Notes: generated by a model from the letters alone, not told the origin. DNA of 64,000 bases from Fen-999 sp044220545 (GCA_044220545.1 JBGAQX010000011.1:1-64000); one strand, 5' to 3'; numbered from the stretch's first letter, positions 28,417-38,296 are shown. Numbers and translations: made by a program.

Positions 28417-29193
28417 TTATCGGCCCTTGAACACGGGGCGGCGCTTTTCGGCAAAGGCGGCCAAGCCTTCCCGGTAGTCCTCGCTGTCGAGGAAGGCGAA
28501 CGACGCGCGCTTTTCCTGCGCCGATAACGGTTCGCCATCAAGGAGGCGGGCGATCCAGTGCTTGTGGGCGCGCGCCGCCAATGGGGCGCCGTCGGCGATG
28601 CGCCGCGCCGTGGCGAGGGCCTCGCCTTCGACCGCGCTGTCGGGCAGGACCCGGGTCAGCAGGCCCTTGGCATAGGCCTCGTGGGCTGTCAGCAGACGAC
28701 CTTCCAGCAGGATTTCCTTGGTGACCGCCGGGCCGGCAATGCGCAACAGGCCGGCCAGTTCGCCGGGGTACATGGAGAACCCGAGCTTGTTGATCGGCGC
28801 GCCCAGACGGGCGGATTCGCCGCCAATGCGCAGGTCGCAGGCGCAGGCAATCTCCAGGCCGCCGCCGACACAGGGGCCGCGAATCGACGCGACGGTCGGG
28901 TGCCGGCAGGTCTCCACGGCCGCCAGCGCCCGGCCGACGGTCTCGTGATAGGCGATTGCCTTGTCGGCATCGGCGCGCTGGATGCGGAACTCGTCGAGGT
29001 CGCCGCCGGCGGCGAAAGCGGCGCCTTCGCCGCGCACGACGATGGCGCGCAAGTCGTCGTCGGCATCGAGTTCCGCCATGACCAGGGCGAGACGCCGCCA
29101 CATGGCCGCGTCGATGGCGTTGAGTTTGCCGGGATTGAAAAGCGTGACGGTGGCCTGGCCACCGTCACGTTCGAGCAGGATGTCGCCAGCCAA
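28417..29193 (-). CDS. Enoyl-CoA hydratase/isomerase
   Basis: This is a 258-residue crotonase-fold protein. It shows the family pattern LNAIDAAMWRRLALVMAELD, the oxyanion-hole segment AFAAGGDLDEF and RGPCVGGGLEIACACDLRI. A catalytic glutamate is not clearly where classical hydratases have it, so hydratase, isomerase or another crotonase reaction is possible. It follows the SQR gene with 2 bases between. Confidence 0.86.
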   Translation of the reverse strand: MAGDILLERDGGQATVTLFNPGKLNAIDAAMWRRLALVMAELDADDDLRAIVVRGEGAAFAAGGDLDEFRIQRADADKAIAYHETVGRALAAVETCRHPTVASIRGPCVGGGLEIACACDLRIGGESARLGAPINKLGFSMYPGELAGLLRIAGPAVTKEILLEGRLLTAHEAYAKGLLTRVLPDSAVEGEALATARRIADGAPLAARAHKHWIARLLDGEPLSAQEKRASFAFLDSEDYREGLAAFAEKRRPVFKGR

Positions 29194-29195
29194 GC

Positions 29196-30473
29196 TTATT
29201 TGTTGGTGAGGCGCGTGACGCCCATCAGCTTCAGGATGTACTTCTCATAGACCGGCTCGGTGTTGCCGGCCTTCATCTTGCGGATGAGGTACTTCTCGTA
29301 GCCGACCTTGGCCAGATGGACCCACTTGCCCTTCTTGAACCAACTGACATTGCGGGGCGGAATCTGCGGAATGGCGACAAAGGCCGCGCCGCTGTCGCCG
29401 AAGTCGGCGAGGCAGACGGCATTCCAGGTCGCCTTCTGGTCGGGCTCTTTGCCATCGAGCACGTTGCGGATGTTATGCACCGTGGCGGTGACCATAGATT
29501 CGATCATGTAGCCGGTCTTCGGCGTGCCGGTCGGCACCGGGGTTGGCTCGACGGGCGGAATGGCGACGCAGACACCCACCGAATAGATGTTCTGGTACTT
29601 CTTGTTGCGCTGGAACTCGTCGATGAGAATGAAGCCGCGCGGGTTGGTCAGGCCCTCGATGCCGAAGACGGCGTCGATGCCCTTGAAAGCCGGCAACATC
29701 ATCGAGTACTTGAAGGCCAGTTCGTGTTCCTTCTTCACCGAGCCGTCATCGTTGATCTCGGTGACGAACATCTTGCCTTCCTCGACCTTGGTGACCTTGG
29801 CGTTGCAGATCCACTTGATGTGCTTGTCGCGCATCGCCGATTCCAGCATACCCTTGGAGTCGCCGACGCCGCCCAGGCCCAGATGGCCGATGTAGGGTTC
29901 GGCGGTGACGAAGGTCATCGGCACCTTGCTGCGAATCTTGCGCCGGCGCAGGTCGGTATCCATGATCATGGCGTACTCGTAGGCAGGGCCGTAGCAGGAG
30001 GCGCCCTGCACCGCGCCGACGACGATGTGGCCGGGGTCCTTGACGAACTTTTCCCAGGTGCCGGCCGATTCGACGGCGTGATTGACGGTGCAGACCGAGT
30101 GGGTGTGCCCGCCGTTGGGGCCGGTGCCGGGGACTTCCTCGAAGGCCAGTTTCGGACCGGTGGCGATGATCAGGAAGTCGTAGCCGACCGTCTTGCCGTC
30201 AACCAGTTCGATCTGGTTCTTTTCCGGGTGCACGCGCTTGGCGGCGGTGGCGATCAGCTTGATGTCCTTCTTGGCCAGATAGGGCGCCAGGTCGAAGGTG
30301 ATGTCCTCGCGGCTGCGCCAGTTGACCGCTACCCAGGGATTGGACGGGGTGAACTGCCAATAGGGATTGTCGGTAACCACGGTCAGGGTGTCGCCCGAAC
30401 GCAACTGCTCCTTCATATCGTAGGCCGCCGTAAGGCCGCCGATACCCGCTCCAAGTACCACGACGTGAGCCAT
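29196..30473 (-). CDS. sqr: Sulfide:quinone oxidoreductase
   Basis: This is a 425-residue FAD protein. N-terminal Rossmann motif VVLGAGIGGLTAAYDM binds FAD. Typical SQR features are a cysteine in VQGASCYGPAYEYAM, a cysteine in YSVGVCVAIPPVEPTPVPTG and the C-terminal amphipathic tail. The enzyme oxidises sulfide and feeds quinone at the membrane. Family subtype is not assigned. No signal peptide is seen, as usual for SQR. Neighbours are a crotonase and a 67-residue protein. Together with the DsrE-like gene downstream it suggests sulfide oxidation. Confidence 0.9.
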   Translation of the reverse strand: MAHVVVLGAGIGGLTAAYDMKEQLRSGDTLTVVTDNPYWQFTPSNPWVAVNWRSREDITFDLAPYLAKKDIKLIATAAKRVHPEKNQIELVDGKTVGYDFLIIATGPKLAFEEVPGTGPNGGHTHSVCTVNHAVESAGTWEKFVKDPGHIVVGAVQGASCYGPAYEYAMIMDTDLRRRKIRSKVPMTFVTAEPYIGHLGLGGVGDSKGMLESAMRDKHIKWICNAKVTKVEEGKMFVTEINDDGSVKKEHELAFKYSMMLPAFKGIDAVFGIEGLTNPRGFILIDEFQRNKKYQNIYSVGVCVAIPPVEPTPVPTGTPKTGYMIESMVTATVHNIRNVLDGKEPDQKATWNAVCLADFGDSGAAFVAIPQIPPRNVSWFKKGKWVHLAKVGYEKYLIRKMKAGNTEPVYEKYILKLMGVTRLTNK

Positions 30474-30509
30474 GCTTGTCTCCTCTGTTCTTATCGAATG
30501 AATCGGCGC

Positions 30510-30713
30510 CTAGACGAACAACTTGTCAATCGCCGCCACACCTTCGTCTACCGTCTGCTGTAGATCCGGCGGGCAATCCTCCCGGTCGATCATCAGGGTG
30601 GTGAACATCGACAACGCCTTCAACGCACAGGCGATCTTGGCCACTTCGGCGGCCGTGTCGTCGCTCATTTTGATGCCGCGCTGCAACTGCCAGTCATTGG
30701 TCTTCTTGCTCAT
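30510..30713 (-). CDS. Small hypothetical protein
   Basis: This is a 67-residue protein from ATG 30713 preceded by the strong Shine-Dalgarno GGAGGAGGGG. The sequence is helical and partly hydrophobic (AAEVAKIACALKALSMFTTLMI) with two cysteines (IACAL and DCPPD) and no signal peptide. It is directly upstream of the SQR gene by 37 bp and is probably cotranscribed. No family is recognised. Confidence 0.7.
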   Translation of the reverse strand: MSKKTNDWQLQRGIKMSDDTAAEVAKIACALKALSMFTTLMIDREDCPPDLQQTVDEGVAAIDKLFV

Positions 30714-30815
30714 GGCCCCTCCTCCAAGTGAACGAAAAATCAATTGTGTCAGGAGTCGGACGTCTTGTCATTGACACAAGCTTGACGGGATGCCGGAAAT
30801 GCCCAGTCCGCGGTG

Positions 30816-31484
30816 CTAGCTGGTCGTATGCAGGCGGGCCAGCGCCGCCCGGCCGGAGAGCAGGTGGTCATGCATCAGGCGGCCGGCTTCGTCGGCGTCA
30901 TGGCGCCGCACGGCGGCCAGGATGTTCCGGTGCTCGGCCAGCGACTGCTTGAGCCGGCCGTCGAGATTGAGCGAATCACGCCGCGTCAGCTTGATGAATT
31001 TGCGGGTTTCCTCGATCAACTGCGTGAGCCAGCGGTTGCCCGCCAGTTCCTGCATCGCCTGGTGGAATTCCTGGTTGGTCTCGAAGAAGCGGTCGGCGTC
31101 ATTGGCGGCGGCGTGGCGCTCAAGGTCGGCGTGAATGGCGGCCAACCGCTGGAGATCGGCGACCGTTGCCTTGGCGGCCGCTTCCCGGGCGCACCGGCCT
31201 TCCAGCAACGCCATGACCGGAAATATCTCGTCCAGGTCCTGCTCCGAAACCTCGGTGACGTAGCAGCCGCGCCGTGGCTTCAGTTGGACCAGGCCTTCGG
31301 CGGCCAGTACCTTCAATGCTTCGCGCAAGGGCGTGCGGGAGATGCCGAATTCCTCGGCCAGCGTCTGTTCGTCGACCCAGGCGCCGGGAGCCAGTTCGTG
31401 GGCGAAAATCCGATTGCGTAGCCGTTCCGCCACTTGTTGATAAAGTGCCGGGGCAGCCAGGCTCGCCTCATGTCTTGCATTCAT
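30816..31484 (-). CDS. GntR-family regulator with FCD domain
   Basis: This is a 222-residue protein. The winged HTH (LAEEFGISRTPLREALKVLAAEGLVQLKPRRGCYV) is at about 25-70 and the FCD ligand-binding domain follows. It is divergent from the methylmalonyl-CoA mutase operon, whose promoter region overlaps its start codon. FCD regulators often respond to acyl-CoA, organic acids or sugar acids. Regulation of the propionyl-CoA pathway by an intermediate is a reasonable inference. Confidence 0.9.
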   Translation of the reverse strand: MNARHEASLAAPALYQQVAERLRNRIFAHELAPGAWVDEQTLAEEFGISRTPLREALKVLAAEGLVQLKPRRGCYVTEVSEQDLDEIFPVMALLEGRCAREAAAKATVADLQRLAAIHADLERHAAANDADRFFETNQEFHQAMQELAGNRWLTQLIEETRKFIKLTRRDSLNLDGRLKQSLAEHRNILAAVRRHDADEAGRLMHDHLLSGRAALARLHTTS

Positions 31485-31504
31485 AATTATGGATACAGTA
31501 TTAT
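31475..31504 (+). promoter_or_regulatory. Promoter of the mutase operon overlapped by a GntR-type palindrome
   Basis: TTGCAT (31475-31480) and TATTAT (31499-31504) are separated by 18 bp, a plausible sigma70 promoter reading toward the mutase. Inside and across the -10 are ATACaGTAT (31493-31501), a perfect 9-bp palindrome, and outer arms ATAAT (31483-31487) and ATTAT (31500-31504). The palindrome also covers the gntR start. This arrangement fits repression of both directions by the GntR protein. Confidence 0.55.
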
Positions 31505-31565
31505 GTTCGCCAGCGTGTTGTCAAGTGCATAGCGACGTTCGGCAATGACCGGAGGGAGTGGAGAG

Positions 31566-33731
31566 ATGAGCAAATACCCCGACGTAAGTGTTCCCCCGCT
31601 GGAAACCTGGACCAAGGCGGCGGCGAAGGCGGCGCCCGATGGCGATGTTGCGCGCCTGGACTGGGTGACCCCGGAGGGACTGACGGTGAAGCCGCTCTAC
31701 ACCCGGGCGGACACCGAGGACCTTCCCTACGCCGATACCCTGCCGGGCTTCGAGCCTTTCCTGCGCGGCCCGCAGCCGACGATGTACGCCGCGCGGCCCT
31801 GGACCATCCGCCAGTACGCCGGCTTCTCGACCGCCGAGGCGTCCAACGCCTTCTATCGCAAGGCGCTGGCCGCCGGTGCGCAGGGCGTGTCGGTGGCATT
31901 CGACCTCGCCACCCACCGGGGCTACGACTCCGATCACCCACGCGTGGTCGGCGACGTCGGCAAGGCCGGCGTGGCCATCGACTCGGTCGCCGACATGAAG
32001 ATCCTCTTCGACGGCATCCCGCTCGACAAGGTGTCGGTGTCGATGACCATGAACGGCGCCGTGCTGCCGGTGCTGGCCGGCTACGTGGTGGCCGCCGAGG
32101 AGCAGGGCGTCAGCCAGGACAAGCTCTCCGGGACCATCCAGAACGACATCCTCAAGGAGTTCATGGTCCGCAACACCTACATCTACCCGCCCGGGCCGTC
32201 GATGCGCATCGTGTCCGACATCATCGGCTACACGGCGGGCAACATGCCCAAGTTCAACTCCATTTCCATTTCCGGCTATCACATCCAGGAAGCCGGCGCG
32301 ACGCAGACGCTGGAACTGGCCTTCACGCTGGCCGACGGCATGGAGTACGTGCGCACCGCCGTGAAGAGCGGCCTCGATGTCGACGCCTTCGCCGGCCGAC
32401 TCTCGTTCTTCTTCGGCATCGGCATGAACTTCTACCTGGAGGTGGCCAAGCTGCGCGCCGCCCGCCTGCTCTGGTGGCGGATCATGAAACAGTTCGGCGC
32501 CAGGAATCCGAAGTCGCTGATGCTGCGCACCCATTGCCAGACCTCCGGCTGGTCGCTGACCGAGCAGGACCCCTACAACAACGTCGTGCGCACCGCCATC
32601 GAGGCCATGGCCGCCGTGTTCGGCGGCACCCAGTCGCTGCACACCAACGCCTTCGACGAAGCCATCGCCCTGCCCACCGAGTTCTCGGCCCGCATTGCCC
32701 GCAACACCCAGATCCTGATCCAGGAGGAGACGCATATCTGCAAGGTCATCGACCCCTGGGCCGGCTCCTACATGATGGAGAAGCTTACCCAGGACATGGC
32801 GGACGCGGCCTGGACCATCATCGAGGATGTGGAAAAGATGGGCGGCATGACCCAGGCCGTCGACTCGGGATGGGCCAAGTTGCAAATCGAGAAGTGCGCC
32901 GCCGAGAAGCAGGCCCGCATCGATTCGGGCAAGGACACCATCGTCGGCGTGAACAAGTACAAGCTTGAAAAGCAGGACGCGGTCGATATCCTCGACGTAG
33001 ACAACCACGCCGTGCGCGAGTCGCAGATCGCACGCCTGAACCACCTCCGCGCCAATCGCGATCCCGCCGCCGTGCGGACCGCGCTCGAAGCACTGACCGC
33101 CGCGGCGAAGGATGGCGGCGGCAATCTGCTCGACCTGGCCATCAAGGCCACCCGCCTGCGCGCCACGGTGGGCGAGATTTCCGACGCCCTGGAGGCGGTC
33201 TATGGCCGCCATCGCGCCGACCACCAGACGGTGAGCGGCGTCTATCGCGCGGCCTTCGGCGAGGGGGAGACCATGAAGACGCTGCTGGACCAGATCGAGA
33301 CCTTCATCGCCCATGAGGGCCGCCGGCCGCGCATCATGGTCGCCAAGCTGGGCCAGGACGGCCACGACCGCGGCGCCAAGGTGGTGGCCACCGCCTTCGC
33401 CGACCTCGGTTTCGACGTCGATGTCGGCCCCCTGTTCCAGACGCCCGAAGAGGCCGCCCGCCAGGCCGTGGAGAACGACGTCCACGCCATCGGCGTGTCG
33501 ACGCTGGCGGCCGGCCACAAGACGCTGGTGCCGCAACTGATCGCCGCGCTGAAGAACGAAGGCGCCGGCGAAATCGTCGTCTTCGTTGGCGGCGTGGTGC
33601 CGGCGCAGGATTACGACTTCCTGCGCAAGGCCGGCGCGGCGGGCATTTTCGGCCCCGGTACGCCCATCCCCGAAGCCGCCCACAAGGTGCTGCGCGCCAT
33701 CTGCTGCAAGCACGCGGCGCCCACCGTATAA
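31566..33731 (+). CDS. scpA: Methylmalonyl-CoA mutase, large subunit type
   Basis: This is a 721-residue protein of the size of single-chain or large-subunit mutases. ATG 31566 was chosen because of the purine-rich GGAGTGGAGAG just upstream. The N-terminal TIM-barrel has ARPWTIRQYAGFSTAEASNAFYR; the C-terminal B12 domain has D598-G-H600-D-R-G603, in which the histidine binds cobalt. It interconverts methylmalonyl-CoA and succinyl-CoA with adenosylcobalamin. No small-subunit gene is next to it, so a homodimer is likely. MeaB and both PCC subunits follow. Confidence 0.96.
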   Translation: MSKYPDVSVPPLETWTKAAAKAAPDGDVARLDWVTPEGLTVKPLYTRADTEDLPYADTLPGFEPFLRGPQPTMYAARPWTIRQYAGFSTAEASNAFYRKALAAGAQGVSVAFDLATHRGYDSDHPRVVGDVGKAGVAIDSVADMKILFDGIPLDKVSVSMTMNGAVLPVLAGYVVAAEEQGVSQDKLSGTIQNDILKEFMVRNTYIYPPGPSMRIVSDIIGYTAGNMPKFNSISISGYHIQEAGATQTLELAFTLADGMEYVRTAVKSGLDVDAFAGRLSFFFGIGMNFYLEVAKLRAARLLWWRIMKQFGARNPKSLMLRTHCQTSGWSLTEQDPYNNVVRTAIEAMAAVFGGTQSLHTNAFDEAIALPTEFSARIARNTQILIQEETHICKVIDPWAGSYMMEKLTQDMADAAWTIIEDVEKMGGMTQAVDSGWAKLQIEKCAAEKQARIDSGKDTIVGVNKYKLEKQDAVDILDVDNHAVRESQIARLNHLRANRDPAAVRTALEALTAAAKDGGGNLLDLAIKATRLRATVGEISDALEAVYGRHRADHQTVSGVYRAAFGEGETMKTLLDQIETFIAHEGRRPRIMVAKLGQDGHDRGAKVVATAFADLGFDVDVGPLFQTPEEAARQAVENDVHAIGVSTLAAGHKTLVPQLIAALKNEGAGEIVVFVGGVVPAQDYDFLRKAGAAGIFGPGTPIPEAAHKVLRAICCKHAAPTV

Positions 33732-33739
33732 GCGCCACC

Positions 33740-34738
33740 GTGACGGTTGCCGCCGGCCTTTCCGCCGAAGACAGCGCGCTCGCCGACAGCCTGCTGGCCG
33801 GCGCCCGCCGCGCGCTGGCCAAGGCCATCACGCTGATCGAGTCGGTCAAGCCCGAGCACCAGGTGCGCGCCGAGCATTTGCTCGAACGTCTGCTGCCTCA
33901 TGCCGGCCGGTCGGTCCGCGTGGGTATCACCGGCGTCCCCGGCGTCGGCAAGTCGACCTTCATCGAGGCGCTCGGCCTGCACCTGATCGGGCAGGGTCAT
34001 CGCGTCGCGGTGCTTGCGGTCGACCCGTCGTCCTCGGTGTCCGGCGGTTCCATCCTCGGCGACAAGACGCGCATGGAAAAACTCGCGCAACGGCACGAAG
34101 CCTTCATCCGTCCATCGCCGGCCTCGGGCTCGCTCGGCGGCGTGGCGGAGAAGACCCGCGAGGCGCTGCTGCTCTGCGAGGCCGCCGGCTACGATGTCAT
34201 CATCGTCGAGACCGTCGGCGTCGGCCAGTCGGAAACGGCGGTGGCCGGCATGACCGACGCCTTCGTACTGCTCCAGTTGCCCAACGCCGGCGACGACCTC
34301 CAGGCGATCAAGAAGGGCATCATGGAACTGGCCGACATCGTCGTCTTCAACAAGACCGACATCGACCCTCTGGCCGCCGAGCGCGCGGCGATGCAGATGC
34401 GTTCGGCCCTGGGCCTGCTGCGCGCCGCCTCCCCCGCCTGGCGACCGCCGGTGCTGCGCATCAGCGCCGCGCGCGGCGAGGGTGTCGCCGAGTTCTGGCG
34501 CACTGTCGAGGAGTATCGGCGCATCCTCACCGACACTGGCGAGCTCGCCGCCCGGCGTCGCCATCAGGCACTGGCCTGGATGTGGCGATTGCTGGACTCC
34601 GGGCTGCGCCAGCGCTTCCGGGAACACCCGGCGATCAAGGCCGCGCTGCCGGACCTGTCACTGGCCGTCGAAAACGGCGCGACGACGCCGACCGCCGCCG
34701 CACACAGCTTGTTAAACCTCATGAATCGGCATTCCTGA
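33740..34738 (+). CDS. meaB: MeaB/ArgK GTPase, methylmalonyl-CoA mutase chaperone
   Basis: This is a 332-residue protein from GTG 33740, 8 bases after the mutase stop. The P-loop GVPGVGKST has K71, followed by VDPSSSVSGGSILGDKTRM, the switch region of the MeaB group, and NKTDID for guanine binding. It loads and protects the cobalamin cofactor of the mutase. The tight operon placement supports this role. Confidence 0.95.
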   Translation: MTVAAGLSAEDSALADSLLAGARRALAKAITLIESVKPEHQVRAEHLLERLLPHAGRSVRVGITGVPGVGKSTFIEALGLHLIGQGHRVAVLAVDPSSSVSGGSILGDKTRMEKLAQRHEAFIRPSPASGSLGGVAEKTREALLLCEAAGYDVIIVETVGVGQSETAVAGMTDAFVLLQLPNAGDDLQAIKKGIMELADIVVFNKTDIDPLAAERAAMQMRSALGLLRAASPAWRPPVLRISAARGEGVAEFWRTVEEYRRILTDTGELAARRRHQALAWMWRLLDSGLRQRFREHPAIKAALPDLSLAVENGATTPTAAAHSLLNLMNRHS

Positions 34739-34751
34739 CCGGAGAAAATCC

Positions 34752-36284
34752 ATGCACGACATCATCCAGCAACTGGACGACAAACGCGCGGCAGCCTGCC
34801 TGGGCGGCGGCCAGCGGCGCATCGACGCCCAACACAAGAAGGGCAAGCTCACCGCCCGGGAACGCATCGAGCTCTTGCTCGACGAAGGCACCTTCGAAGA
34901 GTGGGACATGTTCAAGGAGCACCGCTGCGTCGACTTCGGCATGGCCGACAACAAGGTGCCGGGCGACGGCGTGGTGACCGGCTACGGCACCATCAACGGC
35001 CGCATGGTGTTCGTCTTCTCCCAGGACTTCACCGTCTTCGGCGGCGCCCTCTCCGAGGCCCACGCCGAGAAGATCTGCAAGGTGATGGAGCACGCCATGA
35101 AAGTCGGCGCGCCGGTGATCGGCCTCAACGACTCGGGCGGGGCCCGCATCCAGGAAGGGGTGGCCTCGCTGGGCGGCTATGCCGACGTCTTCCAGCGCAA
35201 CGTCATGGCCAGCGGCGTCATTCCGCAGATTTCCATGATCATGGGCCCCTGCGCCGGCGGCGCGGTGTATTCGCCGGCCATGACCGACTTCATCTTCATG
35301 GTCAAGGACAGCTCCTACATGTTCGTCACCGGTCCGGAGGTGGTGAAGACCGTGACCCACGAGGAAGTCACTGCCGAGGAACTGGGCGGCGCGGTGACCC
35401 ACACTTCGAAGAGCGGCGTCGCCGACCTGGCCTTTGAAAACGACGTCGACGCGCTGCTCATGCTGCGCCGCTTCTTCAACTACCTGCCGCTCAACAACAG
35501 GCAGAAGCCGCCGATCCGGCCGACCGCCGATCCGGCCGAACGCCTCGACTACAGCCTCGATACGCTGGTTCCGGACAACGCCAACAAGCCCTACGACATC
35601 AAGGAACTGATCATCAAGGTGGTGGATGACTGCGACTTCTTCGAGATCCAGCCCGACCACGCCAAGAACATCGTCGTCGGCTTCGCCCGCATGGAAGGCC
35701 AGACCATCGGCATCGTCGCCAACCAGCCGATGGTGCTGGCCGGTTGCCTGGACATCAAGTCGTCGATCAAGGCCGGCCGCTTCGTGCGCTTCTGCGACGC
35801 CTTCAACATCCCCATCGTCACCTTTGTCGACGTCCCCGGCTTCATGCCCGGCACGGCGCAGGAATACGGCGGCATCATCAAACACGGCGCCAAGCTGCTC
35901 TACGCCTACGCCGAATGCACGGTGCCGAAGGTGACCGTCATCACGCGCAAGGCCTACGGCGGCGCCTACGACGTGATGGCGTCCAAGCACCTGCGCGGCG
36001 ACGTCAATTTCGCCTGGCCCTCGGCCGAAATCGCGGTGATGGGCCCGAAGGGCGCGGTGGAGATCATCTTCCGCGAGGAAAAGAACGATCCGGCCAAGAT
36101 CGCCGAACGCGAGGCGGAGTACAAGGCCAAGTTCGCCAACCCCTTCGTGGCGGGGGCGCGCGGCTTCATCGACGACGTCATCCAGCCGCACGAGACGCGC
36201 AAGCGCATCTGCCGTTCGTTGGTGATGCTGCGCAACAAGTCGATCGAAAATCCGTGGCGCAAGCACGGCAACGTGCCGCTGTGA
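34752..36284 (+). CDS. pccB: Propionyl-CoA carboxylase beta subunit
   Basis: This is a 510-residue carboxyltransferase. Two crotonase-like halves carry the oxyanion pockets: GGARIQEGVASLGGY and PGFMPGTAQEYGGIIKHGAK. The family moves CO2 from biotin to propionyl-CoA. It is 13 bp after meaB and 20 bp before the biotin-carrying subunit. The length matches PccB. Confidence 0.95.
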   Translation: MHDIIQQLDDKRAAACLGGGQRRIDAQHKKGKLTARERIELLLDEGTFEEWDMFKEHRCVDFGMADNKVPGDGVVTGYGTINGRMVFVFSQDFTVFGGALSEAHAEKICKVMEHAMKVGAPVIGLNDSGGARIQEGVASLGGYADVFQRNVMASGVIPQISMIMGPCAGGAVYSPAMTDFIFMVKDSSYMFVTGPEVVKTVTHEEVTAEELGGAVTHTSKSGVADLAFENDVDALLMLRRFFNYLPLNNRQKPPIRPTADPAERLDYSLDTLVPDNANKPYDIKELIIKVVDDCDFFEIQPDHAKNIVVGFARMEGQTIGIVANQPMVLAGCLDIKSSIKAGRFVRFCDAFNIPIVTFVDVPGFMPGTAQEYGGIIKHGAKLLYAYAECTVPKVTVITRKAYGGAYDVMASKHLRGDVNFAWPSAEIAVMGPKGAVEIIFREEKNDPAKIAEREAEYKAKFANPFVAGARGFIDDVIQPHETRKRICRSLVMLRNKSIENPWRKHGNVPL

Positions 36285-36304
36285 TGGCCGGGGAGGAATA
36301 GCAC

Positions 36305-38296
36305 ATGTTCAAGAAGATACTGATTGCCAACCGGGGCGAGATCGCCTGCCGCGTCATCAAGACCGCCCGCAAGATGGGCATCGCGACGGTCGCCGTCTAT
36401 TCGGAAGCCGACAAGGAGGCCATGCACGTCGCGCTCGCCGACGAGGCGGTCTGCATCGGTCCGCCGCCCTCCAAGGAATCCTATCTGGTGATGGACAAGA
36501 TCATCGCCGCCTGCCGGCGGACCGGCGCCGAGGCGGTCCACCCGGGCTACGGTTTCCTGTCGGAGAACCAGGAGTTCTCCCGCCGCCTCGAGGAGGAGGG
36601 CATCAAGTTCATCGGCCCCAAGCATTACTCGGTCGGCAAGATGGGCGACAAGATCGAGTCGAAGAAGCTGGCGCTGGCCGCCAAGGTCAACACCATTCCC
36701 GGCTTCAACGAGGCGATCGCCGGCCCCGAGCAGGCGGTGGAAATCGCCCGGGGCATCGGCTACCCGGTGATGATCAAGGCCTCCGCTGGTGGTGGTGGCA
36801 AGGGCCTGCGCGTCGCCTTCAACGACCAGGAGGCCTTCGAGGGCTTCTCCTCCTGCGTCAATGAGGCCAGGACGGCGTTCGGCGACGACCGGGTCTTCAT
36901 CGAAAAATACGTGCTGGAACCGCGCCACATCGAAATCCAGGTGCTCGGCGATTCGTTCGGCAACTACGTCTACCTGAACGAGCGCGAGTGCTCCATCCAG
37001 CGCCGTCACCAGAAGGTCATCGAGGAAGCGCCGTCGCCTTTCATCGACCCGGCCACCCGCCAGGCCATGGGTGAGCAGGCGGTGGCGCTGGCCCGTGCCG
37101 TCAACTACGAATCCGCCGGCACGGTGGAATTCGTCGTCGGCGCCGACAAGAGCTTTTACTTCCTGGAAATGAACACCCGCCTGCAGGTCGAGCATCCGGT
37201 GACCGAATTGATCACCGGTGTCGATCTCGTGGAGCTGATGATCCGCGTCGCCGCCGGCGAAAAGCTGCCCATGACGCAAGCCGACGTGCGCATCGACGGT
37301 TGGGCCATGGAATGCCGGATCAACGCCGAAGATCCCTTCCGCGGCTTCCTGCCTTCGACCGGCCGGCTGGTGAAGTACGCGCCGCCCACCGAGGTGGCTG
37401 GCGCGGTACGAGTCGACACCGGCGTCTACGAGGGCGGCGAGATTTCGATGTTCTACGATTCAATGATTGCCAAGCTGATCGTGCACGGCTCGACCCGCGA
37501 CCAGGCCATCGCCCGCATGCGGGATGCCTTGAACGCCTTCGTCATCCGCGGCGTGGCCAGCAACATCGCCTTCCAGGCGGCGCTGATGCAGCATCCGCGC
37601 TTCGTGTCGGGCAACTTCAACACCGGCCTGATCGCCGAGGAGTACCCCAAGGGCTTCAATGCCGTCGACGTGCCGCACGACGATCCGGCCATGCTGATCG
37701 CCGTCGCGGCGGCCATGCATCGTCAGTACCTGGCCCGCAATGCCACCATCAGCGGCCAGATGCCCGGCCACGAATTCAAGCCCGGCGCCGAGTTCGTCGT
37801 GCGCCTGGAGGACGGCGCCGACCACGAGGTGAAAGTGCTGGAAGCGGAGGGCGGCTGGAATGTCACCTATGCTGGTGATCTCTACGAAATCCGCAGCGAC
37901 TGGCAGTTCGGGTACGCGCTCTATCAGGGGACGCTGAACAACGAGCCGTTCTGCATGCAGGTCGAGAGGCGCGGCCTAAAGTACCGCCTGTTCCACTGGG
38001 GCACCCAGATGGACCTGATGGTCATGACCGCACGGGCCGCCCACTTGCAGGCGCTGATGCCGCACAAGGCGCCGCCGGACATGTCGAAGTTCCTGCTCTC
38101 GCCCATGCCGGGCCTATTGACGCAGATCGCCGTGCGGGTCGGTCAGGAGGTCAAGGCCGGCGAAATCCTGGCGAAGATCGAGGCGATGAAGATGGAAAAC
38201 GTGCTCAAGGCCGAACGCGACTGCGTGGTGGACAAGCTCCTGGCCAACCCGGGCGAAAGCCTGGCGGTCGATCAGGCGATCGTCGCCTTCCGGTAA
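36305..38296 (+). CDS. pccA: Propionyl-CoA carboxylase alpha subunit (biotin carboxylase plus carrier)
   Basis: This is a 663-residue protein. Biotin carboxylase N-terminus KKILIANRGEIACRVI, ATP-grasp glycine loop SAGGGGKGLRV near residue 161, BT linker, and C-terminal biotinyl domain with EAMKMEN (biotin lysine K629). It carboxylates biotin with ATP and bicarbonate and works with PccB to make methylmalonyl-CoA for the mutase. Last of the four-gene unit. Confidence 0.95.
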   Translation: MFKKILIANRGEIACRVIKTARKMGIATVAVYSEADKEAMHVALADEAVCIGPPPSKESYLVMDKIIAACRRTGAEAVHPGYGFLSENQEFSRRLEEEGIKFIGPKHYSVGKMGDKIESKKLALAAKVNTIPGFNEAIAGPEQAVEIARGIGYPVMIKASAGGGGKGLRVAFNDQEAFEGFSSCVNEARTAFGDDRVFIEKYVLEPRHIEIQVLGDSFGNYVYLNERECSIQRRHQKVIEEAPSPFIDPATRQAMGEQAVALARAVNYESAGTVEFVVGADKSFYFLEMNTRLQVEHPVTELITGVDLVELMIRVAAGEKLPMTQADVRIDGWAMECRINAEDPFRGFLPSTGRLVKYAPPTEVAGAVRVDTGVYEGGEISMFYDSMIAKLIVHGSTRDQAIARMRDALNAFVIRGVASNIAFQAALMQHPRFVSGNFNTGLIAEEYPKGFNAVDVPHDDPAMLIAVAAAMHRQYLARNATISGQMPGHEFKPGAEFVVRLEDGADHEVKVLEAEGGWNVTYAGDLYEIRSDWQFGYALYQGTLNNEPFCMQVERRGLKYRLFHWGTQMDLMVMTARAAHLQALMPHKAPPDMSKFLLSPMPGLLTQIAVRVGQEVKAGEILAKIEAMKMENVLKAERDCVVDKLLANPGESLAVDQAIVAFR

